Source: Zygnema cylindricum
Lineage: Eukaryota; Streptophyta; Zygnematophyceae; Zygnematales; Zygnemataceae
Direction: 5' to 3'
DNA: 64,000 bases
NCBI GenBank assembly: GCA_037447655.1
Contig: JBBHKE010000344.1
Coordinates: forward strand, 62,963 to 126,962
Under the pieces are notes generated by a model. The model was not told the DNA's origin. It worked only from the letters and a program-made list of their open reading frames with translations, and made no database searches. Every line of letters begins with the position of its first letter. Positions within the stretch are counted from its first letter, which is position 1. Made by a program: the position numbers and the translations under genes. Positions 10,370 to 20,896 of the stretch are shown here, piece by piece.

Positions 10370-12269
10370 TTTATATGTATATAAACTGTGCGTGTTTGTG
10401 TGTGTACTGATTTTAATTTATTCTAATGGTTTTTTTCGTATTGTATTGCATTGATAATGTATTGAATCGCATCGTACGGTATGGAATTATGTCTGATGTT
10501 TTCTGTTGTTTTCTTGTATATTTGTTTGTATCACATAGTATCGTGTTGTATCGTATCGTATCGTGTTTATGTATTCATTTAGTTTTGGTTTATACTGTTA
10601 CTCATGTATTTAGGTTCTACCTTCGTGTTTTTAGATGTCTTTGATGTATGATTTGCTGTTCAATTTTATTTTTTTCACCTTTTTGACTCTTTAATTTAAA
10701 GCTTTACTGAAGTTTTGTGGCCATTCACTTTTAAATGTTACTGGTAAAAGAATAACCAGATATAAAGTATTAACCCAGTTCCTCTCATTTTACGAACTCC
10801 TTAACATTTTTTTTCTGTTTATTTCTGTTTTTCTTTTTGTTTTTTTTTGTCTTGACATTTACTTTCGCAGTTTCATTTTGGAAGTTGTTGATGGAATTAC
10901 GGAAGGATCAAATTCAATCATCCATTCATTTGTTTCTTTAAATTTTCTTTATTTCGCTTTTATTAATTTTATTCTTTCGACAATTATAATTTTCGTCGCC
11001 AGTTTTTTCGTACCGGATAACAAAGAATGCAGGGTAAGTCGAGCGAAATAACCTTTCTCCCAAATTTTTATTTTTATTTTTTATTTTTTTATTACTTTTT
11101 GTTTTTTTGTTTTTTATTTGCCCTCTCATTCTTGAAATTTCTGAGCGGCTTAATTTTATCAAAAGAAAAATGGGAAAAATGACAAAAAAAATTAAAAAAT
11201 ACCGAAAGGAAAGAAAAAAACAATGTCACTTTTCTTATCCAACATCTACTGCTCCAATCTGAAAAAAAAAAAAAAAAGATTGAGGGGGAGGGGGAGAGAG
11301 AGAGCGAGAGGGAGAGAGAGATACAGAGGGAGGGAAGGGAGGCAGAGAGGGAGGAGGTAGGTAGGTTCCAATATTTATTTTACAAATGTGATTAATATCT
11401 CACGGATCTTTCTGACAAATTTGCCAAAGTGGGGTTTTCCTTTTTTTTTTGTTTGTTTTGTTTTGTTTTATATTTGTATTTTTACATTTCCGTTTTTATG
11501 TAAATTTCAGTCAGAATTTTCCGTTTTACTTTGGAGAAAAGGCCTTTATGATGAACTTATGAAGGAAGCGAGAGGAGGGAAATGGGAGAAGCTCATTGGC
11601 TCTCCTGATCCCCTAGCAAGCAGTTTTAAGAAACAGGGGGAGAGAGAGAGAGCGGGAGAGGGTGAGGGAGAGGGCGAGGGAGAGGGAGAGGGTGAGGGAG
11701 TGGGCCCGGCCAAAAGAGAGGGTGGGAGAGAGGGTGGGAGAGGTGAGAAAGAGGGTGCGAAAGAGGGCTGGAGAGAAAATGATATAGGAGAGAGAGAGGG
11801 AGAGAGGGAAGGAATGGATGATTTTGAAGCGGTTGATTTTGGAGAGAGTAGTAAAATTGCGAAAGGAAAGGTGTTGGGAGATTTCGGGAAGAGAGGGAAT
11901 GTGGAGATGAAGGTTATGGGTGAGGGAGAGAAGAAGAGGAGAGGAAAGGAAATAGAAGAGGGAGAGGGAAGAGAAGAGGGAGAGGAAAATGAGGGAAATG
12001 AATTCGTGAGTGCGGAAATAGAGAAGGGAACAAAAAGTCTTCTTTCGAGTGGGAGAGAACGAAGTGATTCTCCAGTGAAATCGATAAATGGTAAGAAGGG
12101 AAGGAGAGAGAGGAAGGATGAAGAAATGTTGGGAACCAATAAAAAAATAGAGATTTGTTGTTTGTTGGGAAGTTGTGAGTTAGGTTACGAACATCGAAAA
12201 GTTTTTAAAAATGGGTCTATTATATGTGTTCTTGTCTTATTTTTGGCGGTAATTGTCGCTTTTCGATAA
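9427..12269 (+). CDS. SLC5/SGLT-type sodium-solute symporter, 3' exons
   Basis: Three exons, 9427-10099, 10871-11033 and 11511-12269, joined by GT-AG introns with matching phases, giving the last 530 aa of a sodium-coupled solute carrier of the SGLT family (membrane protein; substrate unknown). Exon 1 starts with the conserved helix RGLLLAAMLSALMSSLSSVF and NSSATIFTINVYQRL, whose serines form the family's Na2 site. It continues with ELVWVGRGTVVVMAILSILW and QLFLYVQKPPAFVAPPVLA. Exon 2 gives FILEVVDG and the helix FLYFALINFILSTIIIFVAS. Exon 3 ends in the typical last helix (GSIICVLVLFLAVIVAFR). Two loops are replaced by long Gly/Glu/Arg-rich stretches of about 110 and 180 residues encoded by purine repeats. 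Upstream exons are not in the window. Element A lies antisense just upstream, so the gene may be interrupted or simply have a long repeat-filled intron. The family call is firm; whether it is functional is uncertain. Confidence 0.85.
10100..10870 (+). other. SLC5 intron with TA and T runs
   Basis: Donor g|gtatca at 10100 and acceptor ttcgcag ending 10870. The exon phases on either side (2 nt + 1 nt) rebuild an Arg codon within a conserved family segment. Contains (TA)n at about 10305-10352 and a 20-bp T run after it. Confidence 0.75.
11034..11510 (+). other. SLC5 intron with purine repeat
   Basis: Consensus donor gtaagt at 11034 and acceptor aaatttcag ending 11510, phase 0 on both sides. Contains a GA/GGGA-rich patch at about 11280-11360. 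An alternative acceptor 4 bp further (tcag, 11514) would change the frame and is disfavoured. Confidence 0.7.
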
Positions 12270-13140
12270 AATTTTGGGGTACGAGGTAAAATTTGGGTTT
12301 TAATGATTTTAGAGTGGTAGAGGTTTTGGGTTTTAGTTTCAATATCGAAAGATATCGAATTTCCAGTCATATTTTTTATGATTCTCGATAAGAAGTTGAG
12401 GTTTTCTTAGTTTTATGAGAAAAAATAATTAGACGTTTGTGATTAAAGGATGTACTTTCTTTAGAGGTTGTTTATTTTCTTTTTTTTCTTTTTTTTGGTG
12501 GCGAAGAGGCTTTTTTTCAGAAAAGTAATTCCCATTTTGGAAACCAAATGAGTTTCGAAATTGGTCACATTTGTCTCTTTTTTTAGTAATTTGGGAGAAA
12601 AAAATATAAAATATAGAAACATTTGTATTTATGCATCGCATTCTTTGTTTGGGGTACAAAAAAAATATTGTGCAATAATTTGTACTATAGGACTTCAATT
12701 TTTTGAAGAATTTTTGTCTATTTTTTGGATATTGGTTGTTTTTTTTTTTTTTGTTTTTTTCAATAATTTTTGAAATCATTGACTTCTATGTTCACTTCCC
12801 CCTCCCCCTTGCCCTCTCCTTCTCCCTCCCCCTCTCCCTCTCCCGCTCCCGCTCCCTCCTTTTCAAACATTGGTAATGATCAACAACTTTTGGTTTTTGA
12901 TTTCGACAAAAGGTGAAAATAAAATCTTGGTTTGACTTTTGAATATTTTCGTAAGGTCAAGCTCATTTCTTTCTTGTGTATCACTCTTTTGTTTTTTTTT
13001 TTTTTTTGTACCTTAATTATTCTGAGTAATTGAAGTACTTAATTTTCTCCTTTTTCCTATTAAAATAATAGAAGCTCATCTTCTTTTTTCTCTTTAGAAG
13101 CCTTATGCTTCCTCAAATCAATTAAAAACAGTATGGCGAT
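12270..13140. other. 3' flank of SLC5 gene, no gene seen
   Basis: AT-rich sequence after the SLC5 stop codon, presumably including its 3' UTR. A CCCTCT-type low-complexity patch lies at about 12790-12860 and T runs at 12738-12752 and 12990-13006. No further coding sequence is recognisable. Confidence 0.6.
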
Positions 13141-14972
13141 AACCTCGAGTTGAGTAGTGTGGACTTAGAAGAATAATTTATTTCTAAAATCACGATGGTT
13201 TTGTTTTATTTCCAAAACCACAAGGGTTTTCTTGCGAGAATCGTGATGGTTTAGCCACTTGGGTACAAAGCATGACTGAAATAACACACATTTTGATGAC
13301 CACCATGATAAGAGGTAATTTCCACCAACTAAAACCATGATATAAACTAATCAACACTAAGAAACTACCCCAAAAACTAAAGTAACAAAACCAAACAAGC
13401 AATCAACACTATTCTATACCCAAAACACGATGGACAAAAAGGGCCCTTGGCCTTGACCTTAAGACAATATTATGACAAATGTTACAATACAAAGATCATT
13501 TATGCCCACCGATTTGCGTGAAGAAAAGTCCAAAGTCCGCGATCGTGATCTACAACCATACAATGTTCAACAAGAGAAGAGCATTGGGCAAGTTAAAGAG
13601 CAACAAATATACAATTTATATAGTGGTGGTTGAAATTCAGGAGGAGAGGTGGCGACAGGCTTGAGGGTTCTCTAACTTGAAAATATCATTGTCCACAATC
13701 ACGTAAGAAATTGTAGAAAAACGTGTGTAGGCCCCAAAGATCTTCAAAGAAAATGGTACAACCTTTATCAACCAGAGTCTTCATAATGGTAGACCCATAC
13801 TTTGGAGGTAGTTGCATCCCGGGTCAAAACAGTTGTACACATGGTCGTTGGTGAGGAAACATCGATTCCCGTACGATCAGTAAGAACTACGTCACTTATT
13901 GGTCTTCTCACTTCGTGTGAAAACAAAAAATCCACTTGAGGTCGCAAAGACCCTAAGATCTAGAACTGGAGGGAATGTATGCGATACTTCACATTTCACC
14001 CAATCTATTACATGCGAACAAAATCGTGTTTCGTTGGTTATTCCCCACTAGTCAGTGGAGTGGATGCCTCTCTCGACCACACACTGACCTTGAACTCGAG
14101 GTGGGTCGCCTTAAAGGGAATAGCGTAGTAGACTTAGGCTAAAGAGAATGCCATAAGAAAAAATGTAAAAGTCACGCAGAGCGTGGGAAACATTAGTGTA
14201 GCTAAAAGTTGAGCAAAAAGGGGGAAATTCACTTGGTGAGATGGTCAAACGGGGTACTCCGAGAAGGTTTTTGAAATCAATGGCGGCTACCTTTTTTACC
14301 ATTTTTTGTTGGATTTTTTTACCAGCCAGAGAAGAAAACGGATGAAAATGGTTGTTGGCCGAATGATAAAAGCTAACAAGGGTATAACAAGTACTATTTC
14401 AACAATAACATTCCACTGACCAATTCAAAAACCACGCAAAAAACAATAGGAGTGTCATCCACCAGAAAGTGAGATGTGAGTATAGACACTCCCAGATCAT
14501 CAGGACATCATGGGTGTTATAAAGGTCGTAAGAGTGAAACTTATAACGTTCAAGAAATCGGTAAAGTAGCTTGTTCGCGAACAAGTGGTCCTCCAGGTGA
14601 TAAAAAATACCGTGGGCAAGATGGGGATGTAAAGCTGCAAAGAAATGATTGTCAAATTACGTAAAGGTTCTAAACAATAATAAATTACGTGGTTGACAAA
14701 CTGATGCAAAATTGTAACGAGGCGAATATCGATTTTGTATAATAGAAGAATGGTTTGAAGTTAGTTAAGAAGATGTTATGCTTGAGGAGATATGAGTGTT
14801 ATATGAAACAGGAGTTGACACATGTAGAAAGCAAAGGTGGGTGGGTTGGGGGAGAGATTGGGAATAATAGCACACTTGTGTTCACGGGGAGGATTTGAGG
14901 CATGGTCACTGAGATAGTCTGGGATTTCTTTGTTGAGGAGGACAATATCGTGGTACACAAGTAGGTAGTTTA
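13141..14972. other. No recognisable gene
   Basis: Mixed sequence with only short open frames (70 aa or less) and no family resemblance I can name. It could contain eroded transposon sequence; nothing specific is supported. Confidence 0.5.
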
Positions 14973-15222
14973 TACACCTTCAAAAAGTTAAGTAAATGGC
15001 CTTTGGAAGGTTCTTTTTTAACAGCACTAAAGTCGTTACGGTTGTCAATTTAACATTTCGACGGATGCCCCCGACATTTTACGGTACACATTTTTTCATG
15101 CCGTATCACGTTTTTGACAAAAAAAAATGATGTACGCTCCGTACATTTAGGAGCGTTGAGAAACGTTCATTTCGATTGGTTGTCGAAAATAAACTGGAAG
15201 CTTAACAGTTGAGTAGTTGACC
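14973..15222 (+). repeat. Long direct repeat, copy 1
   Basis: About 250 bp beginning acaccttcaaaaagttaag and ending gttgacctata. It matches 20387-20880 at roughly 85-90 percent by eye, except that the second copy contains a 221-bp MITE near its end. This copy serves as the empty-site reference for that MITE. The identity of the repeat is unknown. Confidence 0.8.
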
Positions 15223-15655
15223 TATATTGGGGACTGTCTTCTTTTATAAATGTGTTTTTTCTTTTTTTTACTCCCTTTGTTCTTTGATGGTTTTTCCATA
15301 GCACTTTCTGTAATCAAGTTTGGGAATTGATCATGACAGTGGCTATTTTGGTTGCGCACAATCACTTACGTCATTTTGTCAAAAAATGTACGTTTAAAGT
15401 ACATATTGGTGGAAATAAAGCACTGTTGAGTACAAATTTGACGATCAATCTGTTGGACAACTTTGACTTTCAAAATATTGTGTCAACCGTTTAAAATTTT
15501 GCCGCGCTTGCAAACGTTGACCGTCATAATAAAATTAAAAATTTACACGGCCGGCGAACGTTTACGGTAACAAAACTGCGGCAACCACAGGTAAATAAAA
15601 GTGTTGCACACAGTCACTTTTTGTCGTTACATGACCCCCACGGTGAGAGCACTTA

Positions 15656-16322
15656 GGGTATGGTTACATCATGAGGTCTTTGTAATAGTACGAACAGCAA
15701 GATTTCTGTATTACAGAGGCCTCGGTTACATCGCGTAGTGTGTGTAAACAAGTTTTCACATACGTGTTTTGGTTTTAGTGGTTCCACGTAAGTTAACGAT
15801 CAAATATCTAAAATCGTAAAAGATTTGGAAACCGATCATTTTCGTATAGAAATCCGTACTTGCGTATTATGTAAGTGTACTTCGCCAGTGTACCGCGTCA
15901 ATATACCTCAGAGATCTCCTACACTCTGCTGACTTTCAGGAAAAGACCATATTTCTTTTAGGCAAAGATTTTACGGTCACCATGTCCGAAGGCACGTGAC
16001 TTTAGGACCGTGTGAATGTTTTCATTTTTCCTCGCCGCACGTGTCTATCGTCCAAGTGTTACGAATTGACTGGTTTTGTATTGGTGAACCCACCTCGCGG
16101 AGGTGGGTTCACCAATACAGAGGCAAAGGGAGTGATTGCTTCTCAAATGAAGACCAAAATGTAATCAGACGATCGATATCTTCTCCCGGATACTTGGAAA
16201 ATCGTAATGTTATTTTTTGTAATGTTGTTTTTAAGAAAATCACGAATATATAGTACGGCATGGTACGGGCAAGTACAAACAAATGTATTAAACCTCACTT
16301 TTCGTCTGATCTAACCATACCC
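15656..16322. mobile_element. Tourist-like MITE 1 with hairpin core
   Basis: 667-bp element with inverted ends GGGTATGGTTA(C/G)ATCA and exact TTA duplications (15653-15655 and 16323-16325), as expected for PIF/Harbinger-type MITEs. It is inserted in the left inverted repeat of the long-TIR element. A perfect hairpin lies about 225 bp from its right end. It is related to the adjacent MITE 2: both right ends carry CGAAAAGTG(A/G)GGTT. Confidence 0.8.
16077..16119. repeat. Perfect palindrome, 20-bp arms, in MITE 1
   Basis: Bases 16077-16096 pair without mismatch with 16100-16119 around a 3-nt loop (GCG). The centre reads CCTCGCGGAGG. Confidence 0.95.
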
Positions 16323-16325
16323 TTA

Positions 16326-17035
16326 GGGTGAAGTTCCATTAGGCGGTCCTAGTAAATGTACGGCCAAGTCTACTAGCATAGTTTACTGGAAGTCCGTTTT
16401 ATTGTGACGGGCCAGTAACAAACCTTCATCAATTATGATTGGCGCCACGTAGGTTAGAGTCCAGATTCTAAAAATCTTGAAAAAAATCTACAAACGAAAT
16501 ACGTGTGCGAAATTTTTGTACCACCGGAGGTAACTAATGATTCGTACATAAAGTTTTCGGCCAGATTTTGATTTTGAAAATGGAAATCAAAATTTCGAAA
16601 CAGAATGGCAAAAAGACGCGACAAACTTTGAATGTTGGTGGATGTCAGACGGAGCGTGCGAGGATATTTTCACCTGACCTGCATACAACGTGGCAGGCGG
16701 CACATGGTTGTGATCGCTTGTACAACGTATATATTTTTTTCCTTTTCACGTGTACTAATGGTAATGAATGGCAAGCATCTAGTCGGCCCCAACTCTCCTC
16801 GCGAGGAGAGTTGGGGCCCACTGGATGATGTGCTCGATTGCTTCGCGGGTCTCAAAAAGTGAAACATCCAACGATCACGAATTACGCCTACATCATTGGA
16901 GATTCCCGACAGCTTTCTAGTAACGATGTTTCGTCCGACAAAAAAAATAAAAATGGTACGTCTTTGTACGGTACTGTACGAAAACGTACGGCGTCCAATA
17001 ACGAACCCCACTTTTCGTCTAATGGAACTTCACCC
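16326..17035. mobile_element. Tourist-like MITE 2 with hairpin core
   Basis: 710-bp element with perfect inverted ends GGGTGAAGTTCCATTAG, left duplication TTA (16323-16325, shared with MITE 1) and right TTC (17036-17038, one change). It probably inserted into MITE 1's TTA duplication. It carries a hairpin at the same relative position as MITE 1 but with unrelated arm sequence. Confidence 0.8.
16785..16818. repeat. Perfect palindrome, 17-bp arms, in MITE 2
   Basis: 34 bases are fully self-complementary (16785-16801 with 16802-16818). With two mismatched positions the pairing extends to 16776-16827. The centre reads CCTCGCGAGG. Confidence 0.95.
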
Positions 17036-17412
17036 TTCGCCGCAACATTTCCTCGAAATCGATCAACATGCGATTCGTACAAATGAATACCGTCGTACAA
17101 ATGAATACCGCTCGCACCAAACCGAACCGACTCAAAAGTACAGTACCAAACGAAACAAAGCATAACTGACGCGAATCGAACAAAACATTTGACGGCGCGA
17201 TTTCGGCCGGCGCCGATTCGCCCAATATCCTAACATTTAGTTGTCAATGTAAGAATGTTGATTCGTAGATAGTGTGGCTCGAATTTCATCGCGCATGATG
17301 ACGCGCATTTTTTTCATTTAATTTCAATCGATATTTTTACGCAGGTTTGTTTTATAGAGTACAAAGTTTATTTCGTTTCGTGCGTTTTAATAATTCCATA
17401 CAAAACTTATGG

Positions 17413-17955
17413 TACACCGTCAATCGCTATTAGAGTATATAACGCCAATTCGGTGCCCTTTTTTCAAAAAAAAAAACCCGAAATACTATCCATAATTCTG
17501 TTTTTTCCTTTATTCTAATTAGGGTTTTTTTTTTCAATTAGCGTTAATAATGGAAGTACATTGCGATGGAAGGACAGGATATTTCCGTACGAAATGGTAC
17601 TTTTTGAATTACAAAGGCATAAAAAGACACATAATATTATTGCGCACACATGTGAATGTGCACTGGAAGAAAGAGATGCAAACTCGTCGACAAAAATCAC
17701 ATTCTCATATGTTCGTCCGTCAAACGTGTGAACAGCGCAACGGCGTACGAATTGCCAAATTTTGTACGAATACCTATATTACTGTAGACATTGAAAGGGC
17801 GGGTATTTATTGTTCATGACAACCCAAATTACAGTTAGGGATTAATTAGTATATATACCGTTTTTCAAAAAAAAAAAAATCCCGATTAGTGTTAATAACA
17901 CTACTTTTTTTTTTACGCTCTTTATTCCTTTACTCTAATAGCGATTGACGATGTA
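17413..17955. mobile_element. TACACCG-family MITE, 543 bp
   Basis: Inverted ends TACACCGTCAATCGCTATTAG (left) and its complement with one mismatch (right, 17931-17955). The element's outer bases are TA, suggesting a TA target (mariner/Stowaway-like), but the superfamily is inferred. It lies inside the long-TIR element next to its right arm. Its internal open frame (89 codons) resembles nothing known. Confidence 0.7.
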
Positions 17956-18368
17956 CTTCAGTTTAAAGAGGTTTTGTTTCACTTTGCGTCTAAGTTCAAT
18001 GTAATGCTTAGACGATTAAATTTAAATTTTGCGGCTGTGATCTCACCGTGGGGCTCATGTAACGATAAAAAGTGACTGCCTGCAACACTTTTATTTACAT
18101 GTGGTTGTCGCAGTTTTGTTACCGTAAACGTTCGTCGGCTGTGTGAATTTTAATTTCGTTATGACGGTCGACGATCGCAAGCGCGGCAAAATTTTAAACG
18201 GTTGACACAATATTTTGAAAGTCAAAGTTGTCCAACAGATTGACCGTCAAATTTGTACCCAGCGGTGGTTTATTTGTACCAATGTGTACTTCAAACGTAC
18301 ATTTTTTGACAAAATGACGTAAGTGACTGTGCGCAACCAAAACACTCACTATCATGATCAATTCCCTA

Positions 18369-18425
18369 AAGTTTTTCTTAAGTTTTTGAGGAATAGGAAG
18401 TTTTTCTTAAGTTTTTGAGGAATAG
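18369..18425 (+). repeat. Tandem duplication of a 29-bp unit
   Basis: Two consecutive copies of aagtttttcttaagttttt gaggaatagg, directly outside the right end of the long-TIR element. Confidence 0.9.
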
Positions 18426-18429
18426 TTGA

Positions 18430-19743
18430 AAAATGAAATGGAACGGCTCAGGATGAAGTCCCATCGTACGAAAAAATTTTATGTTACGTTGTCGTACGTA
18501 ATAATGGTAAAAATTATAAAATAGAAATCGGCGGGGGTTTACGTCGATCGAAAGTATGCCACGTCATACAGAAAGTTACAAGCCTCGAGCTATAATCGGG
18601 ATAAAAGAGAGAACCAACAATTCCGGAAGATCGTGTGGTAACATATAACGCCAAAATAAGTTCCACCACCAACTTTTTATAGTTAATCATTCAGCCACGT
18701 GTCAGTTTATGAATTGTTCTAGTATTTCTGGATGGTCCAAAAACCCTATCCACGACCCCTAACGTACTCGTGGACAACTTAATTTAGGGTTTGTCCCCAT
18801 GTACTTGTAACTTAGCGAACTTCCTTTGTATTTTAGCGCGGATCCGCCGGATGCGGTTTTCAAGTGTCCCTATGTCTGTAATGACGAAATCGGAACTTAC
18901 TCATGTGACGATTGTATACGTCAACAATACCTGTGACGACTGTCAAAGTCTACAACATGTGGTCGCACGATATTTTTTGGAACTGCTTGTGACGTCGCAC
19001 GTCTTACCGTGACATTATAGACGTAGCGCATTCCAACCTGTGTTGTTTCAGGGTTGAAGACGAGGCGCTTTGCCTTTGCGACTCCTGTCCAGTCGACGTG
19101 AAATGGCATCTGAATTTGAAGACCTCTGCAAAAAAGAAATCTGTGTTGGAGGAAAACGAAAAAATCCAAACAAATGATGTACTTTTCTTTGTCGTATTGG
19201 AATGCAAACGGACAAAAAATAACGAATTCTATACTTTTATTTGTCCTTAGAAATCGTATGAAAAATTTCGAATATTACGACACGTGCGAATATATGTTCC
19301 TATTTGTTTAGAGAAAATCCCTAGTTTTAAAGCACATCGCGCATGTGTTTGAAAGATAAGGTTGAAGATGACGTTTTTTGTCGTCAAAGTGGGTTGAAAA
19401 ACACAAGACGAAAAATTTTTGTACATCGTAAGTTCGAGGATGACGCAAATTGTACAATACAAATTTGCGATTCCTTCGTACGGTTGGAATTTAGGCAGTA
19501 CGACGCTAAGTTTTACAGCAAAACGACAAAAAAAAACCCTTGCTTATGCACATGGGGACATACCCTTAGATTCTTTCTCCCGACAACTTTACATCATAGA
19601 TGTCTCATTCGTACAGATTTTGACATTTTTACGAAATTTCGTTTTTTTTTTTGAACATTCTTTCGTTAAATGCGTATACTTTTCGTAGGGTTTAAATATA
19701 ATGTACGGAAATTTTAAAAAGGTACTATTTATTTGCGCGCGCG
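18430..19743. other. No recognisable gene
   Basis: Only short open frames without family resemblance. Sequence is rich in tacg/cgta words, like the surrounding transposon-derived DNA. Confidence 0.5.
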
Positions 19744-19870
19744 AAGTTTGAAAGAAATTTGTGCGTTACGGTTGTAATGTACGGAAATTTTGCGCGCAGT
19801 TTGAAAGAAATTTGTACGTTATAGTTATAATGTACATAAATTTCGCAGTGTTTTGAAAGAAATTTGTCCA
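19744..19870 (+). repeat. Imperfect tandem repeat, ~53-bp unit
   Basis: About 2.4 units beginning agtttgaaagaaatttgt and containing taatgtacggaaatttt. A diverged further unit lies upstream from about 19698. Confidence 0.8.
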
Positions 19871-20109
19871 GTTCATCCAAGCCGACATTGAATCCGCCAT
19901 CGAAAGCACGAACTTCTTTAAAAGCAACCATGCATAGGCCTCGAGGATCAGAGTGGGACCATGTTAAGGCTCCGAAGGGTGGGCACCTTGGGGACAACAA
20001 ATTGTGCATTTGCATTTACTGTAACTTCGAGTATAATGGACAAGCCTTGGTCAATAGTGCTTTTTGGGAGATGATCGAGAGGGACGAGACGCTGATGGGG
20101 AGGTGTTAA
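19864..20109 (+). pseudogene. Possible BED zinc-finger fragment (hAT transposase-like)
   Basis: An 81-codon frame with EWDHVKAP, a CICIYCNFEYNG segment and a following WEMIERDE. The spacing of W, CxxC and the downstream hydrophobic residues recalls the BED finger at the N-terminus of plant hAT transposases or their domesticated relatives. The distal His/Cys ligands of the finger cannot be identified with confidence and the frame stops early. Alternatively it is a chance frame. It lies next to the second copy of the long direct repeat. Confidence 0.3.
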
Positions 20110-20386
20110 AGGCAAACGTGTGAAGAGGATGGAGAAGATAATCACGAAGCTTGCCGTTTTTGAGGGGCTATGAGAATCCAAGATTTTAAAAATTAAAGAT
20201 TCAAAGTGCGATACTCGGATGAAGTTGGTGGTGGAACCCATTCTATCGTTTGATTAACAATTTCCTGTACGTAGGGTCACTACCCTCGCCAAGGCCCCTC
20301 CAACATCTTGTCCCATGTTGTTCGTTTTCTTATTTTACTGCCCAATTATCCAATAACTTAGTCCCTAGGTAATTGTCCAAAAATAA
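20110..20386. other. No recognisable gene
   Basis: Nothing supported in this stretch. Confidence 0.5.
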
Positions 20387-20880
20387 ATCGTTACACCTTC
20401 GAAAAGTTAAGTAATTGGCCTTTGGAAGGTTCTTTTTTAACTGCACTAAAGTCGTTACAAGTACATTTGAGGTTGTCAATTGAACATTTTTACGGATGCC
20501 CCCGACATTTTACGGTACACATTTTTTGCTGTCGTATCACGCTTCTTACAAAAAAAATGATGTACCCTCCGTACATGTAGGAGCACCAAGAAACGTTCAT
20601 TCCGATTGGTTGTCGAAAATAAACTGCAACCTTAACATTTGAGTACTGTACACCGCCAATCGTTATTAGCGTGTAAGTTTTTTTAGCGTATACGAATAAT
20701 TAGCGTGGTTTAAGCTAATTGGGAATCTGAAAATTTTCGAAGAAATCGTCTATTCTAATTAGGAATTAGGGTTTTTTTAAAATAGTGTGGATAATTTTAT
20801 TTGAGAATAAAAAATAAAAAAAGCGGGACGGAATTAGCTTACACAACACTAATAACGATTGGCGGTGTAGTTGACCTATA
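20387..20880 (+). repeat. Long direct repeat, copy 2, with MITE insertion
   Basis: Second copy of the repeat at 14973-15222, in the same orientation 5.4 kb away, interrupted by the MITE at 20649-20869. Confidence 0.8.
20649..20869. mobile_element. TACACCG-family MITE, 221 bp
   Basis: Inverted ends TACACCGCCAATCGTTATTAG and its complement. Comparison with the empty site at 15206-15222 (gagtagttgacc) shows it is an insertion next to a TA. Same family as the elements at 17413-17955 and 20881. Confidence 0.8.
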
Positions 20881-20896
20881 CAGTACACCGCCAATC
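20881..20896 (+). mobile_element. Left end of a third TACACCG-family MITE, split by element D
   Basis: cagtacaccgccaatc, the left terminus of the family. The sequence resumes at 34422 with caatcgttataagcttgtaag, matching the family interior. The copia composite therefore landed inside this MITE and duplicated CAATC. Confidence 0.7.
20892..20896. repeat. Target site duplication CAATC, left
   Basis: Exact partner at 34422-34426; bounds the D1/D2 composite. Confidence 0.75.

Larger units (their letters stand above)
15322..18366. mobile_element. DNA transposon with ~370-bp terminal inverted repeats
   Basis: The left arm (15322-15652, resuming at 17039 to about 17075) and right arm (about 17985-18366) are inverted copies starting GGGAATTGATCATGA. 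The left arm is split by two MITEs and the right arm supplies the intact comparison. Flanks TCAAGTTT (15314-15321) and TAAAGTTT (18367-18374) could be an 8-bp duplication with one mismatch. The element is non-coding; without its inserted MITEs it would be about 1.1 kb. The long inverted repeats suggest a Mutator-like or hAT-like non-autonomous element, which is not settled. Confidence 0.75.

Noticed and set aside
11546-12139. 197-codon minus-strand frame rich in Ser/Pro
   Set aside because: It is the antisense of the purine-rich SLC5 exon; the plus strand has matching splice sites and a conserved C-terminal helix.
17550-17819. 89-codon frame as a small gene
   Set aside because: It lies between the inverted ends of a MITE and resembles no known protein.
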